Made by a program: the position numbers and the translations under genes. Below the pieces are notes generated by a model. The model made no database searches, was not told where the DNA came from, and saw only the letters and a list, made by a program, of their open reading frames with translations. A stretch of DNA of 33,899 nt from Polaromonas sp. (lineage in GTDB: Bacteria; Pseudomonadota; Gammaproteobacteria; Burkholderiales; Burkholderiaceae_C), in assembly GCA_013824015.1 (NCBI GenBank), contig PNNC01000163.1, forward strand, positions 1-33,899, written 5' to 3'. Position 1 is the stretch's first letter. Each line of letters begins with the position of its first letter. Shown piece by piece: positions 1 through 7,898 of this stretch.

Positions 1-330
1 ATCGAGGTCAAGGAAATCAAGTTCCGGCCCGGTACCGACGATGGTGACTACAACATCAAATTGCGCAACATCAAGCGCTTTTTGGAAGAGGGCGACAAAT
101 GCAAGATCACCTTGCGTTTTCGCGGTCGCGAGATCACGCACCAGGAACTGGGCCTGGCCCTGCTGGCGCGTATCCGTGACGAACTGGCTGATTTGATTGT
201 GGTGGAGCAGTTTCCCAAGCTCGAAGGCCGGCAGATGGTCATGATGATCGCGCCGGGCAAGAAGAAGGTGGCTGCCAAGCCTGCAGCGGCGCCCGCGGAA
301 GCGGCACCGGCTGCATCGACCAACGCCTGA
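1..330 (+). CDS. infC: Translation initiation factor IF-3, C-terminal part (5' end outside window)
   Basis: The frame is open from base 1 to the TGA at 328-330, so only the C-terminal domain is present (109 residues visible). The fragment begins [21 protein letters not shown] and continues through a [23 protein letters not shown] segment, both characteristic of the IF-3 C-domain that binds the 30S platform and discriminates initiator tRNA and start codons. The tail after KKKVAAKP is an Ala/Pro-rich extension, common in betaproteobacterial IF-3. rpmI and rplT follow in the usual infC-rpmI-rplT order. The start codon, often a rare AUU or AUA that allows autoregulation, lies outside the window and cannot be judged. 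Confidence 0.97.
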   Translation: MEVKEIKFRPGTDDGDYNIKLRNIKRFLEEGDKCKITLRFRGREITHQELGLALLARIRDELADLIVVEQFPKLEGRQMVMMIAPGKKKVAAKPAAAPAEAAPAASTNA

Positions 331-564
331 AGGCGCTGTCGCAAGAAGGAATTCGAGCCTGCAGGTGTGGTTACCGGCAGGTTCTTCAGGGGGATGCGAA
401 AACATCTCCCGCGAAGGCAGGTCACACTGCTTTCCAAAGGTGGCGACGTCAAACTCGCCACGACAAGTGGAAGAGCTAAAAACTCGCCACACAAGTGGCT
501 CGGGGCCATCAAGTCTGCGGAAGGTTCGCAGCGCCTCACGAGCACAAATGAAAAGGAGCATTCA
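331..564 (+). promoter_or_regulatory. infC-rpmI intergenic leader with direct repeat and alternative hairpins
   Basis: This 234-base spacer is long for a ribosomal operon. It holds an imperfect direct repeat of about 20 bases (450-470 and 479-497) with the core ACTCGCCAC(G)ACAAGTGG. GTGGCGA at 440-446 can pair with TCGCCAC at 455-461 (8-base loop) or with the second TCGCCAC at 484-490, so the two folds exclude each other. A ribosome-binding site AAAGGAG (552-558) precedes the rpmI ATG. In E. coli the equivalent leader binds L20 for autogenous control of rpmI-rplT; that this leader does the same is inference. Confidence 0.5.
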
Positions 565-768
565 ATGCCCAAAATGAAGACCAAAAGCGGCGCCAAAAAG
601 CGTTTCCGCGTTCGTCCTGGTGGCACCGTCAAGCGCGGCCAAGCCTTCAAGCGTCACATCCTGACCAAGAAGACCACCAAAAACAAACGTCACCTGCGTG
701 GTGCAGTTGCTGTTCATGAGACCAACATGGGTCACATGGCGCAAATGCTGCCGGGCATGGGCATTTAA
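565..768 (+). CDS. rpmI: 50S ribosomal protein L35
   Basis: The 67-residue product starts [20 protein letters not shown], the standard bacterial L35 signature, and is strongly basic with a C-terminal [12 protein letters not shown] tail. ATG 565 is chosen because AAAGGAG sits six bases upstream and the length equals that of other L35 proteins; a longer in-frame extension back to 367 is not L35-like. L35 is a small late-assembly protein of the large subunit that contacts 23S rRNA. rplT follows after 25 bases with its own AAGGAG, so the two are cotranscribed and probably translationally coupled. Confidence 0.97.
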   Translation: MPKMKTKSGAKKRFRVRPGGTVKRGQAFKRHILTKKTTKNKRHLRGAVAVHETNMGHMAQMLPGMGI

Positions 769-793
769 TTAACGACGAACAAGGAGTACTCAC

Positions 794-1153
794 ATGCCTC
801 GCGTCAAACGTGGTGTAACGGCTCGCGCCCGCCACAAAAAAGTTCTCGCCCTTGCAAAAGGTTTCCGCGGTCGCCGCGGCAATGTCTTCAGGATCGCCAA
901 AGAAGCGGTGATGAAGGCCGGGCAATATGCCTACCGTGACCGCCGCACCAAAAAGCGTGTGTTCCGCCGCCTCTGGATCGCGCGTATCAACGCCGCCAGC
1001 CGTTCGTTCGGCATGACCTACAGCCAGTTCGCCAACGGCCTGAAAAAAGCCGGTATCGAGATCGACCGCAAGGTGCTCTCGGACATGGCCATTCATGACA
1101 GCGCCGCTTTCGGTGCGATCGTGGATCAGGTCAAAGCCAAGCTGGCTGCTTGA
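794..1153 (+). CDS. rplT: 50S ribosomal protein L20
   Basis: The 119-residue product begins [23 protein letters not shown], followed by [28 protein letters not shown], the classic L20 sequence. L20 nucleates early 50S assembly through its long basic N-terminal helix and in enterobacteria also represses the rpmI-rplT message. The RBS AAGGAG lies at 781-786, eight bases before ATG 794. Length and order match the family. A terminator-like hairpin follows at 1205-1242, separating this ribosomal unit from pheS. Confidence 0.98.
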   Translation: MPRVKRGVTARARHKKVLALAKGFRGRRGNVFRIAKEAVMKAGQYAYRDRRTKKRVFRRLWIARINAASRSFGMTYSQFANGLKKAGIEIDRKVLSDMAIHDSAAFGAIVDQVKAKLAA

Positions 1154-1169
1154 TTTTGAGGGGTGGCCA

Positions 1170-1212
1170 GCTATTGATTTGATAGCTGGCTACGCACAAA
1201 AGACAAGGGCTG
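1170..1212 (+). repeat. Dispersed repeat, copy A (GCTAT-N7-ATAGCTG-N18-GGGCTG)
   Basis: GCTAT 1170-1174, seven bases, ATAGCTG 1182-1188, eighteen bases, GGGCTG 1207-1212. The inner GCCAGCTAT/ATAGCTGGC arms (1166-1174 and 1182-1190) form a 9-bp hairpin. Three other copies with exactly the same spacings occur at 15643, 22726 and 26499 on the opposite strand. Confidence 0.8.
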
Positions 1213-1242
1213 GAGCTTGAAAAGGCTCTGGCCCTTTTTCTT
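1205..1242 (+). terminator. Rho-independent terminator between rplT and pheS
   Basis: AAGGGC (1205-1210) pairs with GCCCTT (1231-1236) and GAGC (1213-1216) with GCTC (1225-1228) across a TG/TG internal mismatch. A T-rich tract TTTTTCTTT follows. It overlaps the right end of dispersed repeat copy A. It either ends the infC-rpmI-rplT message or attenuates read-through into pheST. Confidence 0.65.
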
Positions 1243-1299
1243 TGACCGGGCTGCGCGTCAAAGCCGCAGGCCGGTGGATCCGCTACTGACAAGAAATTT

Positions 1300-2352
1300 A
1301 TGAACGAACTCGATGCCCTGGTGGATTCAGCAAAAGCCGGTTTTGCGCAAGCCGTCACCCCGGCCGACCTGGAAAACGCGAAGGCCCAGTTCCTGGGCAA
1401 GGCCGGGCGCATCACCGAGTTGATGAAAGGCCTGGCGGCCCTGCCGGTGGAGGAGAAGAAATCCCGCGGCGCCGCCATCAACCTGGCCAAGCAGGCCATC
1501 GAGGCCGCGCTGACCGCGCGCCGGCAGGCGCTGGCCGACGCTGAACTCGAGCTGCAGCTCAAGGCCGAGGCGCTCGACGTGAGCCTGCCAGGCCGCCAGC
1601 GCCCCCAGGGCGCCCTGCATCCGGTCTCGCTGACGCTGGAACGCATCGAGGCGATTTTCGGCTCCATGGGTTTTGATGTCGCACAAGGCCCCGAGATCGA
1701 GACCGACTGGTTCAACTTCACCGCGCTGAACACGCCCGAGGACCATCCGGCGCGTTCCATGCACGACACCTTTTATGTCGAGGGCGGCACCGAGACCGCC
1801 CCCAACCTGCTGCGCACCCACACCAGCCCGATGCAGATCCGCTACGCGGTGCAGCATGTCAAGAAGCATCGCGCGCTGATGGATGCGGGTGGTGTCATGC
1901 CCGAGATTCGCGTGATCGCGCCGGGCCGTACCTACCGCGTTGACAGCGACGCCACCCATTCCCCGATGTTCCACCAGTGCGAAGGCCTGTGGATAGGCGA
2001 GAACGTGAGTTTCAAGGACCTGAAGGTGGTGTTCACCGACTTCTGCCGGACGTTTTTCGAAAGCGACGACCTGGTGCTGCGCTTCCGCCCCAGCTTTTTC
2101 CCCTTCACCGAGCCCAGCGCCGAGATCGACATCCAGTTCCAGACCGGTCCGCTGGCCGGCCGCTGGCTGGAAGTGGCTGGCTCCGGCCAGGTGCACCCGA
2201 ACGTGGTGCGCAACATGGGCCTGGACCCCGAACACTACATCGGCTTTGCTTTCGGCATGGGGCCGGACCGGCTGACCATGCTGCGGTACGGCGTCAACGA
2301 CTTGCGGCTGTTCTTCGACGGCGACCTGCGTTTTCTGTCGCAGTTCCAGTAA
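1300..2352 (+). CDS. pheS: Phenylalanine--tRNA ligase alpha subunit
   Basis: The 350-residue class II synthetase subunit forms the catalytic half of the (alpha-beta)2 enzyme that charges tRNA-Phe. The N-terminal coiled-coil region (about residues 1-90, with [18 protein letters not shown]) precedes the catalytic core. Motif 1 is near [20 protein letters not shown], motif 2 near residue 208 ([20 protein letters not shown]), and motif 3 near residue 318 ([18 protein letters not shown]). Length is as expected. ATG 1300 is the only start that keeps the full N-domain; the upstream sequence has no strong Shine-Dalgarno. pheT begins 21 bases after the stop. Confidence 0.98.
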   Translation: MNELDALVDSAKAGFAQAVTPADLENAKAQFLGKAGRITELMKGLAALPVEEKKSRGAAINLAKQAIEAALTARRQALADAELELQLKAEALDVSLPGRQRPQGALHPVSLTLERIEAIFGSMGFDVAQGPEIETDWFNFTALNTPEDHPARSMHDTFYVEGGTETAPNLLRTHTSPMQIRYAVQHVKKHRALMDAGGVMPEIRVIAPGRTYRVDSDATHSPMFHQCEGLWIGENVSFKDLKVVFTDFCRTFFESDDLVLRFRPSFFPFTEPSAEIDIQFQTGPLAGRWLEVAGSGQVHPNVVRNMGLDPEHYIGFAFGMGPDRLTMLRYGVNDLRLFFDGDLRFLSQFQ

Positions 2353-2373
2353 CCCACCAGGCTTGATCCCAAC

Positions 2374-4800
2374 ATGCAATTTCCCGAATCCTGGTTGCGC
2401 GAATTCTGCAACCCGCCGCTGAGCACCGAGGCCCTGGCCGAGACCCTGACCATGGCCGGCCTGGAGGTCGAAGAACTCAGGCCGGTGGCACCGCCCTTCA
2501 CAAAAATTGTCGTCGGCGAAATCCGTGAGGCGGTGCAACACCCCGACGCCGACCGCTTGCGTGTCTGCCAGGTGGATGTGGGGCAGGGCGCCCTGCTCAA
2601 CATCGTCTGCGGCGCACCGAATGCACGTGTCGGCATCAAGGTGCCCTGTGCGCTGGTCGGGGCCGAATTGCCTCCGGGCGACGATGGCAAGCCTTTCCTG
2701 ATCAAGGTCGGCAAGCTGCGTGGCGTGGAAAGCCAGGGCATGTTGTGTTCGGCCCGCGAGCTCAAGCTGTCCGAAGACCATGGTGGCCTGCTGGAGCTCG
2801 CCACTGACGCGCCGGTTGGCGAGGACATCCGTGTTCACCTGAATCTCGATGACACCTTGTTCACGCTGAAGCTCACGCCGAATCTGGCGCATTGCCTGAG
2901 CGTGTACGGCGTCGCCCGCGAAGTCGCCGCCCTGACCGGTGCGCCCCTGAAAGCGCCGGCCTTCCCGCCGGCCGCGGTGTCGGGCACAGACAAGCTTCCC
3001 GTGAGCATCAGCGCGCCGGATCTGTGCGGCCGGTTTTCCGGACGCATCGTGCGCAAGGTCAACACGCGAGCCACCACGCCGTCCTGGATGGTGGATCGCC
3101 TGGCGCGTTGCGGTCAGCGCAGCGTCACCGCGCTGGTGGATATTTCGAACTATGTGATGTTTGAACTCGGTCGGCCCTCGCATATTTTCGACCTCGACAA
3201 GATTCACGGCGGCCTCGATGTGCGCTGGGGCAAGGCCGGCGAGTCGCTCAAGCTGCTCAACGGCAACACCGTGACGGTCGATGAAAAAGTGGGCGTGATT
3301 GCCGATGCCAGCCAGGTCGAATCATTGGCCGGCATCATGGGCGGCGACGCGACCGCTGTATCGGATGCGACGGAAAACATCTATGTCGAGGCGGCCTTCT
3401 GGTGGCCCAAGGCGATTGCCGGGCGTTCGCGCCGCTACAACTTCTCGACCGATGCCGGCCATCGCTTCGAGCGCGGTGTGGATCCCGGCCAGACGGTCGA
3501 ACATATCGAACGCATCACGCAGCTGATTCTTGAAATTTGTGGCACGGCGGATACCGCGTGTGGACCGATCGACGATGTGCGCGTCAACCTGCCTGAGGCG
3601 GCTCCCGTCACCTTGCGGGTGGCGCGAGCCGTCAAGGTCATCGGCATGCCCTTGACCCAGGCGCAGTGCGCCGATGCGCTGCGGCGCCTGGGCCTGCCGG
3701 TGACGGAGGGCGAAGGCACGCTGACGGTCACGCCGCCGAGCTACCGCTTCGACCTGCAGATTGAGGAAGACCTGATCGAGGAAGTGGTGCGTCTGGTCGG
3801 CTACCAGCAGTTGCCGGCAACACCGCCGCTGGCGCCCATCACCGCGCGCATTCGTCCGGAGTCGCAGCGCAGCGCGTTTGCCGTGCGCCGCGCGCTCGCC
3901 GGCCTGGGTTACCAGGAAACCATCAATTTCAGTTTTGTCGAGGAGCGCTGGGAGCACGAACTCGCCGGCAACCCCAACCCGATCAGGCTGTTGAACCCGA
4001 TTGCCAGCCAGATGAGCGTGATGCGCTCGTCGCTGATCGGATCGCTGCTGCAGGTGCTCAAATTCAACCTGGACCGCAAGGCCGCGCGTATCAATGTGTT
4101 TGAACTGGGGCGGGTGTTTTTGCGCGACCCGTCCAGCCGCAACACCGACACCACGGTGGCCGGTTTCGACCAGCCGATGCGGGTGGCCGGCCTGGCCTAC
4201 GGCCCGCGCGAGGGCCTGCAGTGGAGCCTGACCGACAAGGGCGTGGATTTTTTCGACCTCAAGGGTGATGTGGAGTCCCTGCTGGCGCCGCTGCAGCCGG
4301 TGTTCACGCCAGCCAGCCATCCCGCCATGCATCCCGGGCGCTGCGCCAGCGTGAGCATCGCCGGACGGGGCATTGGGTTCATCGGCGAGTTGCATCCGCA
4401 ATGGCGCCAGGCCTATGAGCTGGCGCAGGCGCCGATGCTGTTCGAACTCGACCTGGACGCACTGTTGCAGCGGCCTGTGCCGGTGTTCCAGCCGGTGAGC
4501 AAGCTGCAGCCGGTGGAGCGCGATATCGCGGTGATTGTGGCCGAGGCGGTGACACACGCATCCCTGATGGCAGCCATCCACGGCGCCGATACCGGCGGTC
4601 TGCTGAAGTCCGCCACGCTGTTCGATGTGTACCGTCCACAACACGGCAATACGGCGATGCAGCTTGGCGAAAAAAGCCTGGCGGTGCGCTTGGTGCTGGG
4701 CGGCGGCGACGCTACACTGACCGACGAACAAATCGAAGCGGTCACCCAGGCCGTGCTGGCCAGTCTCCAGACCCGGGTGCAGGCACGTTTGCGTGCCTGA
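2374..4800 (+). CDS. pheT: Phenylalanine--tRNA ligase beta subunit
   Basis: This 808-residue subunit has the full bacterial layout. It opens with [23 protein letters not shown], then an OB-fold tRNA-binding domain at about 40-155 ([20 protein letters not shown]). The B3/B4 editing region follows at about 215-380, then a B5 domain at about 405-480 ([21 protein letters not shown]). A catalytic-like core comes next, and a C-terminal FDX-ACB anticodon-binding domain from about 710 ([16 protein letters not shown]). It pairs with PheS, 21 bases upstream. The order pheS-pheT-ihfA is conserved in proteobacteria. No defect was seen. Confidence 0.98.
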   Translation: MQFPESWLREFCNPPLSTEALAETLTMAGLEVEELRPVAPPFTKIVVGEIREAVQHPDADRLRVCQVDVGQGALLNIVCGAPNARVGIKVPCALVGAELPPGDDGKPFLIKVGKLRGVESQGMLCSARELKLSEDHGGLLELATDAPVGEDIRVHLNLDDTLFTLKLTPNLAHCLSVYGVAREVAALTGAPLKAPAFPPAAVSGTDKLPVSISAPDLCGRFSGRIVRKVNTRATTPSWMVDRLARCGQRSVTALVDISNYVMFELGRPSHIFDLDKIHGGLDVRWGKAGESLKLLNGNTVTVDEKVGVIADASQVESLAGIMGGDATAVSDATENIYVEAAFWWPKAIAGRSRRYNFSTDAGHRFERGVDPGQTVEHIERITQLILEICGTADTACGPIDDVRVNLPEAAPVTLRVARAVKVIGMPLTQAQCADALRRLGLPVTEGEGTLTVTPPSYRFDLQIEEDLIEEVVRLVGYQQLPATPPLAPITARIRPESQRSAFAVRRALAGLGYQETINFSFVEERWEHELAGNPNPIRLLNPIASQMSVMRSSLIGSLLQVLKFNLDRKAARINVFELGRVFLRDPSSRNTDTTVAGFDQPMRVAGLAYGPREGLQWSLTDKGVDFFDLKGDVESLLAPLQPVFTPASHPAMHPGRCASVSIAGRGIGFIGELHPQWRQAYELAQAPMLFELDLDALLQRPVPVFQPVSKLQPVERDIAVIVAEAVTHASLMAAIHGADTGGLLKSATLFDVYRPQHGNTAMQLGEKSLAVRLVLGGGDATLTDEQIEAVTQAVLASLQTRVQARLRA

Positions 4801-4838
4801 GGTTTTCAACAACAACAGTTATCAGCGAGGAGTGCAGC

Positions 4839-5195
4839 GTGGAATTTTCCGTTGAAAGTCTTGAAAGTCCTGCACTCACCAAAGCCCATCTCGCTGAATT
4901 GCTGTTTGAGCAGATCGGATTGAACAAGCGCGAGTCCAAGGACATGATCGACGCGTTTTTCGACCTGATTTCCGACAGCCTGGTCGACGGCAACGATGTG
5001 AAGATTTCCGGGTTCGGCAATTTTCAGATCCGCACCAAGGCACCGCGCCCCGGACGCAACCCCCGCACCGGTGAATCGATTCCCATCCAGGCGCGCCGTG
5101 TCGTGACCTTCCATGCCAGCCACAAGCTCAAGGAGCATATTCAGGGCCAGCCCGCCGGTGCCGGCGACGCCGCCCTGATGGTGCCGGGCGAGTAA
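4839..5195 (+). CDS. ihfA: Integration host factor alpha subunit
   Basis: The 118-residue HU/IHF-family protein bends DNA as an IhfA/IhfB heterodimer. It carries [26 protein letters not shown], the arm [21 protein letters not shown] with the DNA-intercalating proline (P75), and [16 protein letters not shown]. It begins with GTG 4839; GCGAGGAG (4825-4832) is well placed upstream and no ATG gives a better N-terminus. Compared with E. coli IhfA (99 residues) it has about 10 extra N-terminal and 10 extra C-terminal residues, usual for this class. It lies directly downstream of pheT, as in most proteobacteria. Confidence 0.96.
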   Translation: MEFSVESLESPALTKAHLAELLFEQIGLNKRESKDMIDAFFDLISDSLVDGNDVKISGFGNFQIRTKAPRPGRNPRTGESIPIQARRVVTFHASHKLKEHIQGQPAGAGDAALMVPGE

Positions 5196-5310
5196 GCGGC
5201 CTGGCTTGCCTGGCGGGCCGCAAGCGGCTGCTGCCTGGAATTGCCTTGTATCTCGGGACGAACCCGGATGTGACCTAAACAACACATCTCAAAGAACTGT
5301 TTGTAACTAT

Positions 5311-5339
5311 TTGCACTAAGTTTGGACTTAGAGTAAATT
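5311..5339 (+). promoter_or_regulatory. Candidate promoter of the MerR-type gene with a dyad in the spacer
   Basis: TTGCAC (5311-5316) and TAAATT (5334-5339) are separated by 17 bases in an AT-rich island. CTAAG (5316-5320) and CTTAG (5327-5331) form an inverted repeat lying between the two boxes, which is where MerR-family regulators bind. Autoregulation is inferred. Confidence 0.45.
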
Positions 5340-5370
5340 TGTAGCTTTATCGCTTAGCGCATTGATTTAA

Positions 5371-5862
5371 TTGGAGAAAACTCTCCCTCCCATTCCCGCC
5401 AAACGTTATTTCACCATCGGTGAAGTCAGCGATTTGTGTGGTGTCAAACCTCACGTGCTCCGTTATTGGGAGCAAGAGTTCACGCAGTTGCGCCCGATGA
5501 AGAGGCGTGGCAACCGCCGCTACTACCAGCACCACGAGGTGCTGATGATCCGCAGGATCCGTGATTTGCTCTACGACCAGGGCTTCACGATCAGCGGCGC
5601 GCGCAACAAATTGCAGGAAATCGTACAGACCGAACGTGACAAGCGCCGCAACGGCGAAGTCATGCTTGAAGGTGTGGATGTGATGGAGGGCGGCGACTCC
5701 ATCCTGGATGACTTCGGTGACTCGGCGGATTTCGAGGACAGTGCGATGGACAGCGTTCTGGACATCGCGCATTTGCCCGACAGCAGCGCCGCGCAGCAGC
5801 GGCTGCAACTGGTGCGCCGCGAATTGTTTGAAATCCGCGATCTGCTGAGTTCCACCTACTGA
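5371..5862 (+). CDS. MerR-family transcriptional regulator
   Basis: The 163-residue protein has an N-terminal winged-helix MerR domain (about residues 12-80): RYFTIGEVSDLCGVKPHVLRYWEQEF, then RRGNRRYYQHHEVLMIRRIR and LLYDQGFTISGARNKL. An acidic stretch with no cysteine-rich effector motif follows, so metal sensing is unlikely. TTG 5371 is taken as start because TAA immediately precedes it in frame and no ATG precedes the HTH. A MerR gene between ihfA and tRNA-Pro is a recurrent betaproteobacterial arrangement; its target and ligand are unknown. A candidate promoter lies at 5311-5339. Confidence 0.85.
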   Translation: MEKTLPPIPAKRYFTIGEVSDLCGVKPHVLRYWEQEFTQLRPMKRRGNRRYYQHHEVLMIRRIRDLLYDQGFTISGARNKLQEIVQTERDKRRNGEVMLEGVDVMEGGDSILDDFGDSADFEDSAMDSVLDIAHLPDSSAAQQRLQLVRRELFEIRDLLSSTY

Positions 5863-5880
5863 AGGCCTCGCGAAGCACGT

Positions 5881-5886
5881 TATAAT
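5881..5886 (+). promoter_or_regulatory. -10 box of the tRNA-Pro promoter
   Basis: A perfect TATAAT lies 13 bases before the tRNA 5' end, the right distance for a short leader. No convincing -35 box is seen at 16-18 bp; the region upstream is the end of the MerR gene. Confidence 0.5.
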
Positions 5887-5899
5887 TGAAGGCTGGAGA

Positions 5900-5976
5900 C
5901 GGTGTGTGGCGCAGCCTGGTAGCGCACTTGCATGGGGTGCAAGGGGTCGAAGGTTCGAATCCTTTCACACCGACCA
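5900..5976 (+). tRNA. tRNA-Pro (anticodon GGG)
   Basis: The 77-base cloverleaf has acceptor arms CGGTGTG and CACACCG, and D-arm GCGCAGCCTGGTAGCGC. The anticodon stem CTTGC/GCAAG encloses the loop ATGGGGT, giving anticodon GGG that reads CCC and CCU. The T-arm contains GGTTCGAATCC. The discriminator base is A and CCA is encoded (5974-5976). A terminator follows at 5985-6024. Confidence 0.96.
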
Positions 5977-5984
5977 TTTCGCAT

Positions 5985-6024
5985 ACAAAAAAAGCCGGTC
6001 AGCATGTGCTGACCGGCTTTTTTC
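5985..6024. terminator. Bidirectional terminator between tRNA-Pro and rdgC
   Basis: AGCCGGTCAGCA (5993-6004) and TGCTGACCGGCT (6007-6018) form a perfect 12-bp stem. Runs of A to the left (5987-5993) and T to the right (6018-6022) let it work for tRNA-Pro on + and for rdgC on -. Confidence 0.9.
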
Positions 6025-6054
6025 ATGGGCGCGCTGCGGGATCTTGCCTTCGAT

Positions 6055-7023
6055 TCATGCAGCGGCAGCCAGCTGGGAGGCTTGGCTGGCTGGTGCTGCA
6101 TCGCTGTTCAACTCACCGCCCAGCGCTTCGAGAATGTCCGGAATCATGGCCGACAACTCGCCGGTCAGGATGGCTGCATCGGTGTCGAAACCGTCGTCGT
6201 CCTTGCCCCTGTCGCCGACGCCGTCAAGTACCACGTCGAGCAGCTTGAGTTTTTTGATCTGTCCGGCATCGCTCAGCACAAAAGACACCCGATCATTCCA
6301 CGTCATCGCCAGTTGTGTCGGCACTTTGCCAGCTGCGATATGTTCTGCCACTTCGTCTATTTCCAGCGTGTGGCGTGAATAACGTACCGTCGATTTTTCG
6401 TCATCGGGCATTTTGAGTTCGCAATCGCGGTCCACCGTGAAGCCGACCGGGGCTTCGCGGCTGGACAGCCAGTGCGACATGCACGCGGCAGCGGACTGGC
6501 TGGTTTGCACCGGCTGCGCCTTCAGGCCTGCGGCACCGGGAATGCTGCTCAGGGCTTCAACCAGAAAGCTCACCACCTTGTCGGCGCCTGTCAGGCTGCC
6601 GGAATCCACCACGATAAATTTGTTGACGGGATCCAGCCACAAGGTGGTGGACGATTGTTTGGTGAAGGCGCGCGGCATCAGGTCCACCAGGACTTCTTCC
6701 TTGAACTCCTTCTTGATTTTTGCGCCCACCCGTTCGCGACCGGTTTCCTGTTTGTATTTCTCGATGCGCTCCTCGAGCGCCGCCTTGATGGCCGACGCCG
6801 GCACCGGACGCCTTTCGGTGCACAGCCGAACAATGATCTGGCGGTTGATGTTTTCCACCAGCGCGGTGCTCTTGTTGCCCCGGGGCGCGACCCAGCCACT
6901 CGATTCGGCCTGGGTGGCGGCGCAGGGCAGAAAACGTGTGGCCTGGAGGGCCTCCTCGAGCGCTTCGAGGGGCGGGACAACAAAGTCATCGGCAATGCGG
7001 AAAAAAGACGCGCTTTTGAACAT
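6055..7023 (-). CDS. rdgC: Recombination-associated protein RdgC
   Basis: The 322-residue product starts MFKSASFFRIADDFVVPPLEALEEAL and contains ESSGWVAPRG, then TERRPVPASAIKAALEERIEKYKQETGRERVGAKIKKEFKEEVLVDLMPRAF, a conserved RdgC core. RdgC is a ring-shaped double-stranded DNA-binding protein that restrains RecA filament formation. ATG 7023 was chosen over a 67-residue upstream extension, which is Arg/His-rich and overlaps the Nudix gene. The C-terminus is low-complexity Ala/Ser. The Nudix gene lies 98 bases upstream on the same strand. No sign of degeneration. Confidence 0.93.
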   Translation of the reverse strand: MFKSASFFRIADDFVVPPLEALEEALQATRFLPCAATQAESSGWVAPRGNKSTALVENINRQIIVRLCTERRPVPASAIKAALEERIEKYKQETGRERVGAKIKKEFKEEVLVDLMPRAFTKQSSTTLWLDPVNKFIVVDSGSLTGADKVVSFLVEALSSIPGAAGLKAQPVQTSQSAAACMSHWLSSREAPVGFTVDRDCELKMPDDEKSTVRYSRHTLEIDEVAEHIAAGKVPTQLAMTWNDRVSFVLSDAGQIKKLKLLDVVLDGVGDRGKDDDGFDTDAAILTGELSAMIPDILEALGGELNSDAAPASQASQLAAAA

Positions 7024-7121
7024 GAAATTCCGGGGAGTGTGAAAGAGGGGGCTGAAAAGATGCGGCTGCGCCAGGCGCAGTCGGCAGGGAAGTTTAAGGC
7101 ACGCCTGGCGCGTGTGACGCC

Positions 7122-7667
7122 CTAGGTGATGTCGAGCACATGCATGCCGTAACTGCCCTTGCGCCGGTCGGCGAAATAACACTCCAGCGTGGTCTTCACG
7201 GTCTTGAAGGCGATCTCTTCCCACGGGATCTCCGCCTCGGTGAACAGGCGGGCTTCGATGGTTTCATGCCCGGGCTTGAACTGGTCGCTCAGCAGCCTGG
7301 CGCGGTAAAACAGGTGAACCTGGCCAACGCGCTCGACGTTGAGCAGGCTGAACAACGGCTCCATTTCAAACTGCGCACCGGCTTCTTCATCGGTTTCCCG
7401 GGCAGCCCCCTGGGCCGTGGTTTCGTTCAGCTCCATGAAGCCGGCTGGCAGCGTCCACTTGCCCCAGCGCGGTTCGATATTGCGTTTGCACAGCAGCACC
7501 CGGTCGTTCCAGTGGGGCACGGTGCCGACCACGTTGAGCGGGTTCTCGTAGTGGATGGTGCCGCAGGCCGGGCAGACGGCCCGCTCTTTCACGTCCCCGT
7601 CGTCGGGGACCCGATACACCACGGCGTTGCCGCAGTTTTTGCAATGTTTGATCGGACTGCGGTACAT
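7122..7667 (-). CDS. Nudix hydrolase with N-terminal zinc ribbon
   Basis: The 181-residue protein begins with a NudC-like zinc ribbon (C9-x2-C12 ... C32-x2-C35, ending CPACGTIHYENP). A Nudix fold follows with the box G76-x5-E-x7-REx-x-EE-x-G (residues 76-97). The hydrophobic position after RE is Thr, a small deviation. Such proteins hydrolyse nucleoside diphosphates linked to another moiety, often NADH/FAD-like or ADP-ribose; the substrate cannot be read from sequence. ATG 7667 gives a clean start at MYRSPIKHCKNCG; a 13-residue extension to 7706 looks non-coding. Confidence 0.88.
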   Translation of the reverse strand: MYRSPIKHCKNCGNAVVYRVPDDGDVKERAVCPACGTIHYENPLNVVGTVPHWNDRVLLCKRNIEPRWGKWTLPAGFMELNETTAQGAARETDEEAGAQFEMEPLFSLLNVERVGQVHLFYRARLLSDQFKPGHETIEARLFTEAEIPWEEIAFKTVKTTLECYFADRRKGSYGMHVLDIT

Positions 7668-7851
7668 GCTGGCAAGTGTAAATTGAACTGGGGAAGCGCT
7701 GAACAAGCCCCCTGCGGCGTGCGATCAGCCGGACTCGGGCGGTCTGCTGCGTTGAATTTCTTGCCAATAGCCAGCTATTGCCTGCGAAATCCGCCTTGCA
7801 CCCCATCCCGATCCGGCTGCCGCCCATCCGCAAGGACTTATTCAGCACTTC

Positions 7852-7882
7852 CCAAAAAAAGGGCTCCTTTCGGAGCCCTTTG
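7852..7882 (-). terminator. Rho-independent terminator after the dctP-like gene
   Basis: GGGCTCC (7861-7867), loop TTTC, GGAGCCC (7872-7878), extended by AAA/TTT. On the minus strand the stem is followed by seven T (7854-7860 complement). It sits 17 bases past the stop of the TRAP receptor gene and closes the catabolic cluster. Confidence 0.88.
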
Positions 7883-7898
7883 CACCAGGAGGCCCGGA

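Noticed and set aside
1327-4815. Long minus-strand reading frames (626 and 497 codons) opposite pheS and pheT
   Set aside because: They are antisense shadows of two fully conserved genes in high-GC DNA, rich in His, Arg and Gly, with no recognisable domain.
6025-7125. Plus-strand frames across rdgC
   Set aside because: No family similarity; shadows of rdgC.
7765-7779. AATAGCCAGCTATT palindrome as a fifth copy of the dispersed repeat
   Set aside because: It lacks the N7 spacer and the GGGCTG block at 18 bases on either strand. It may be a chance or decayed relative.
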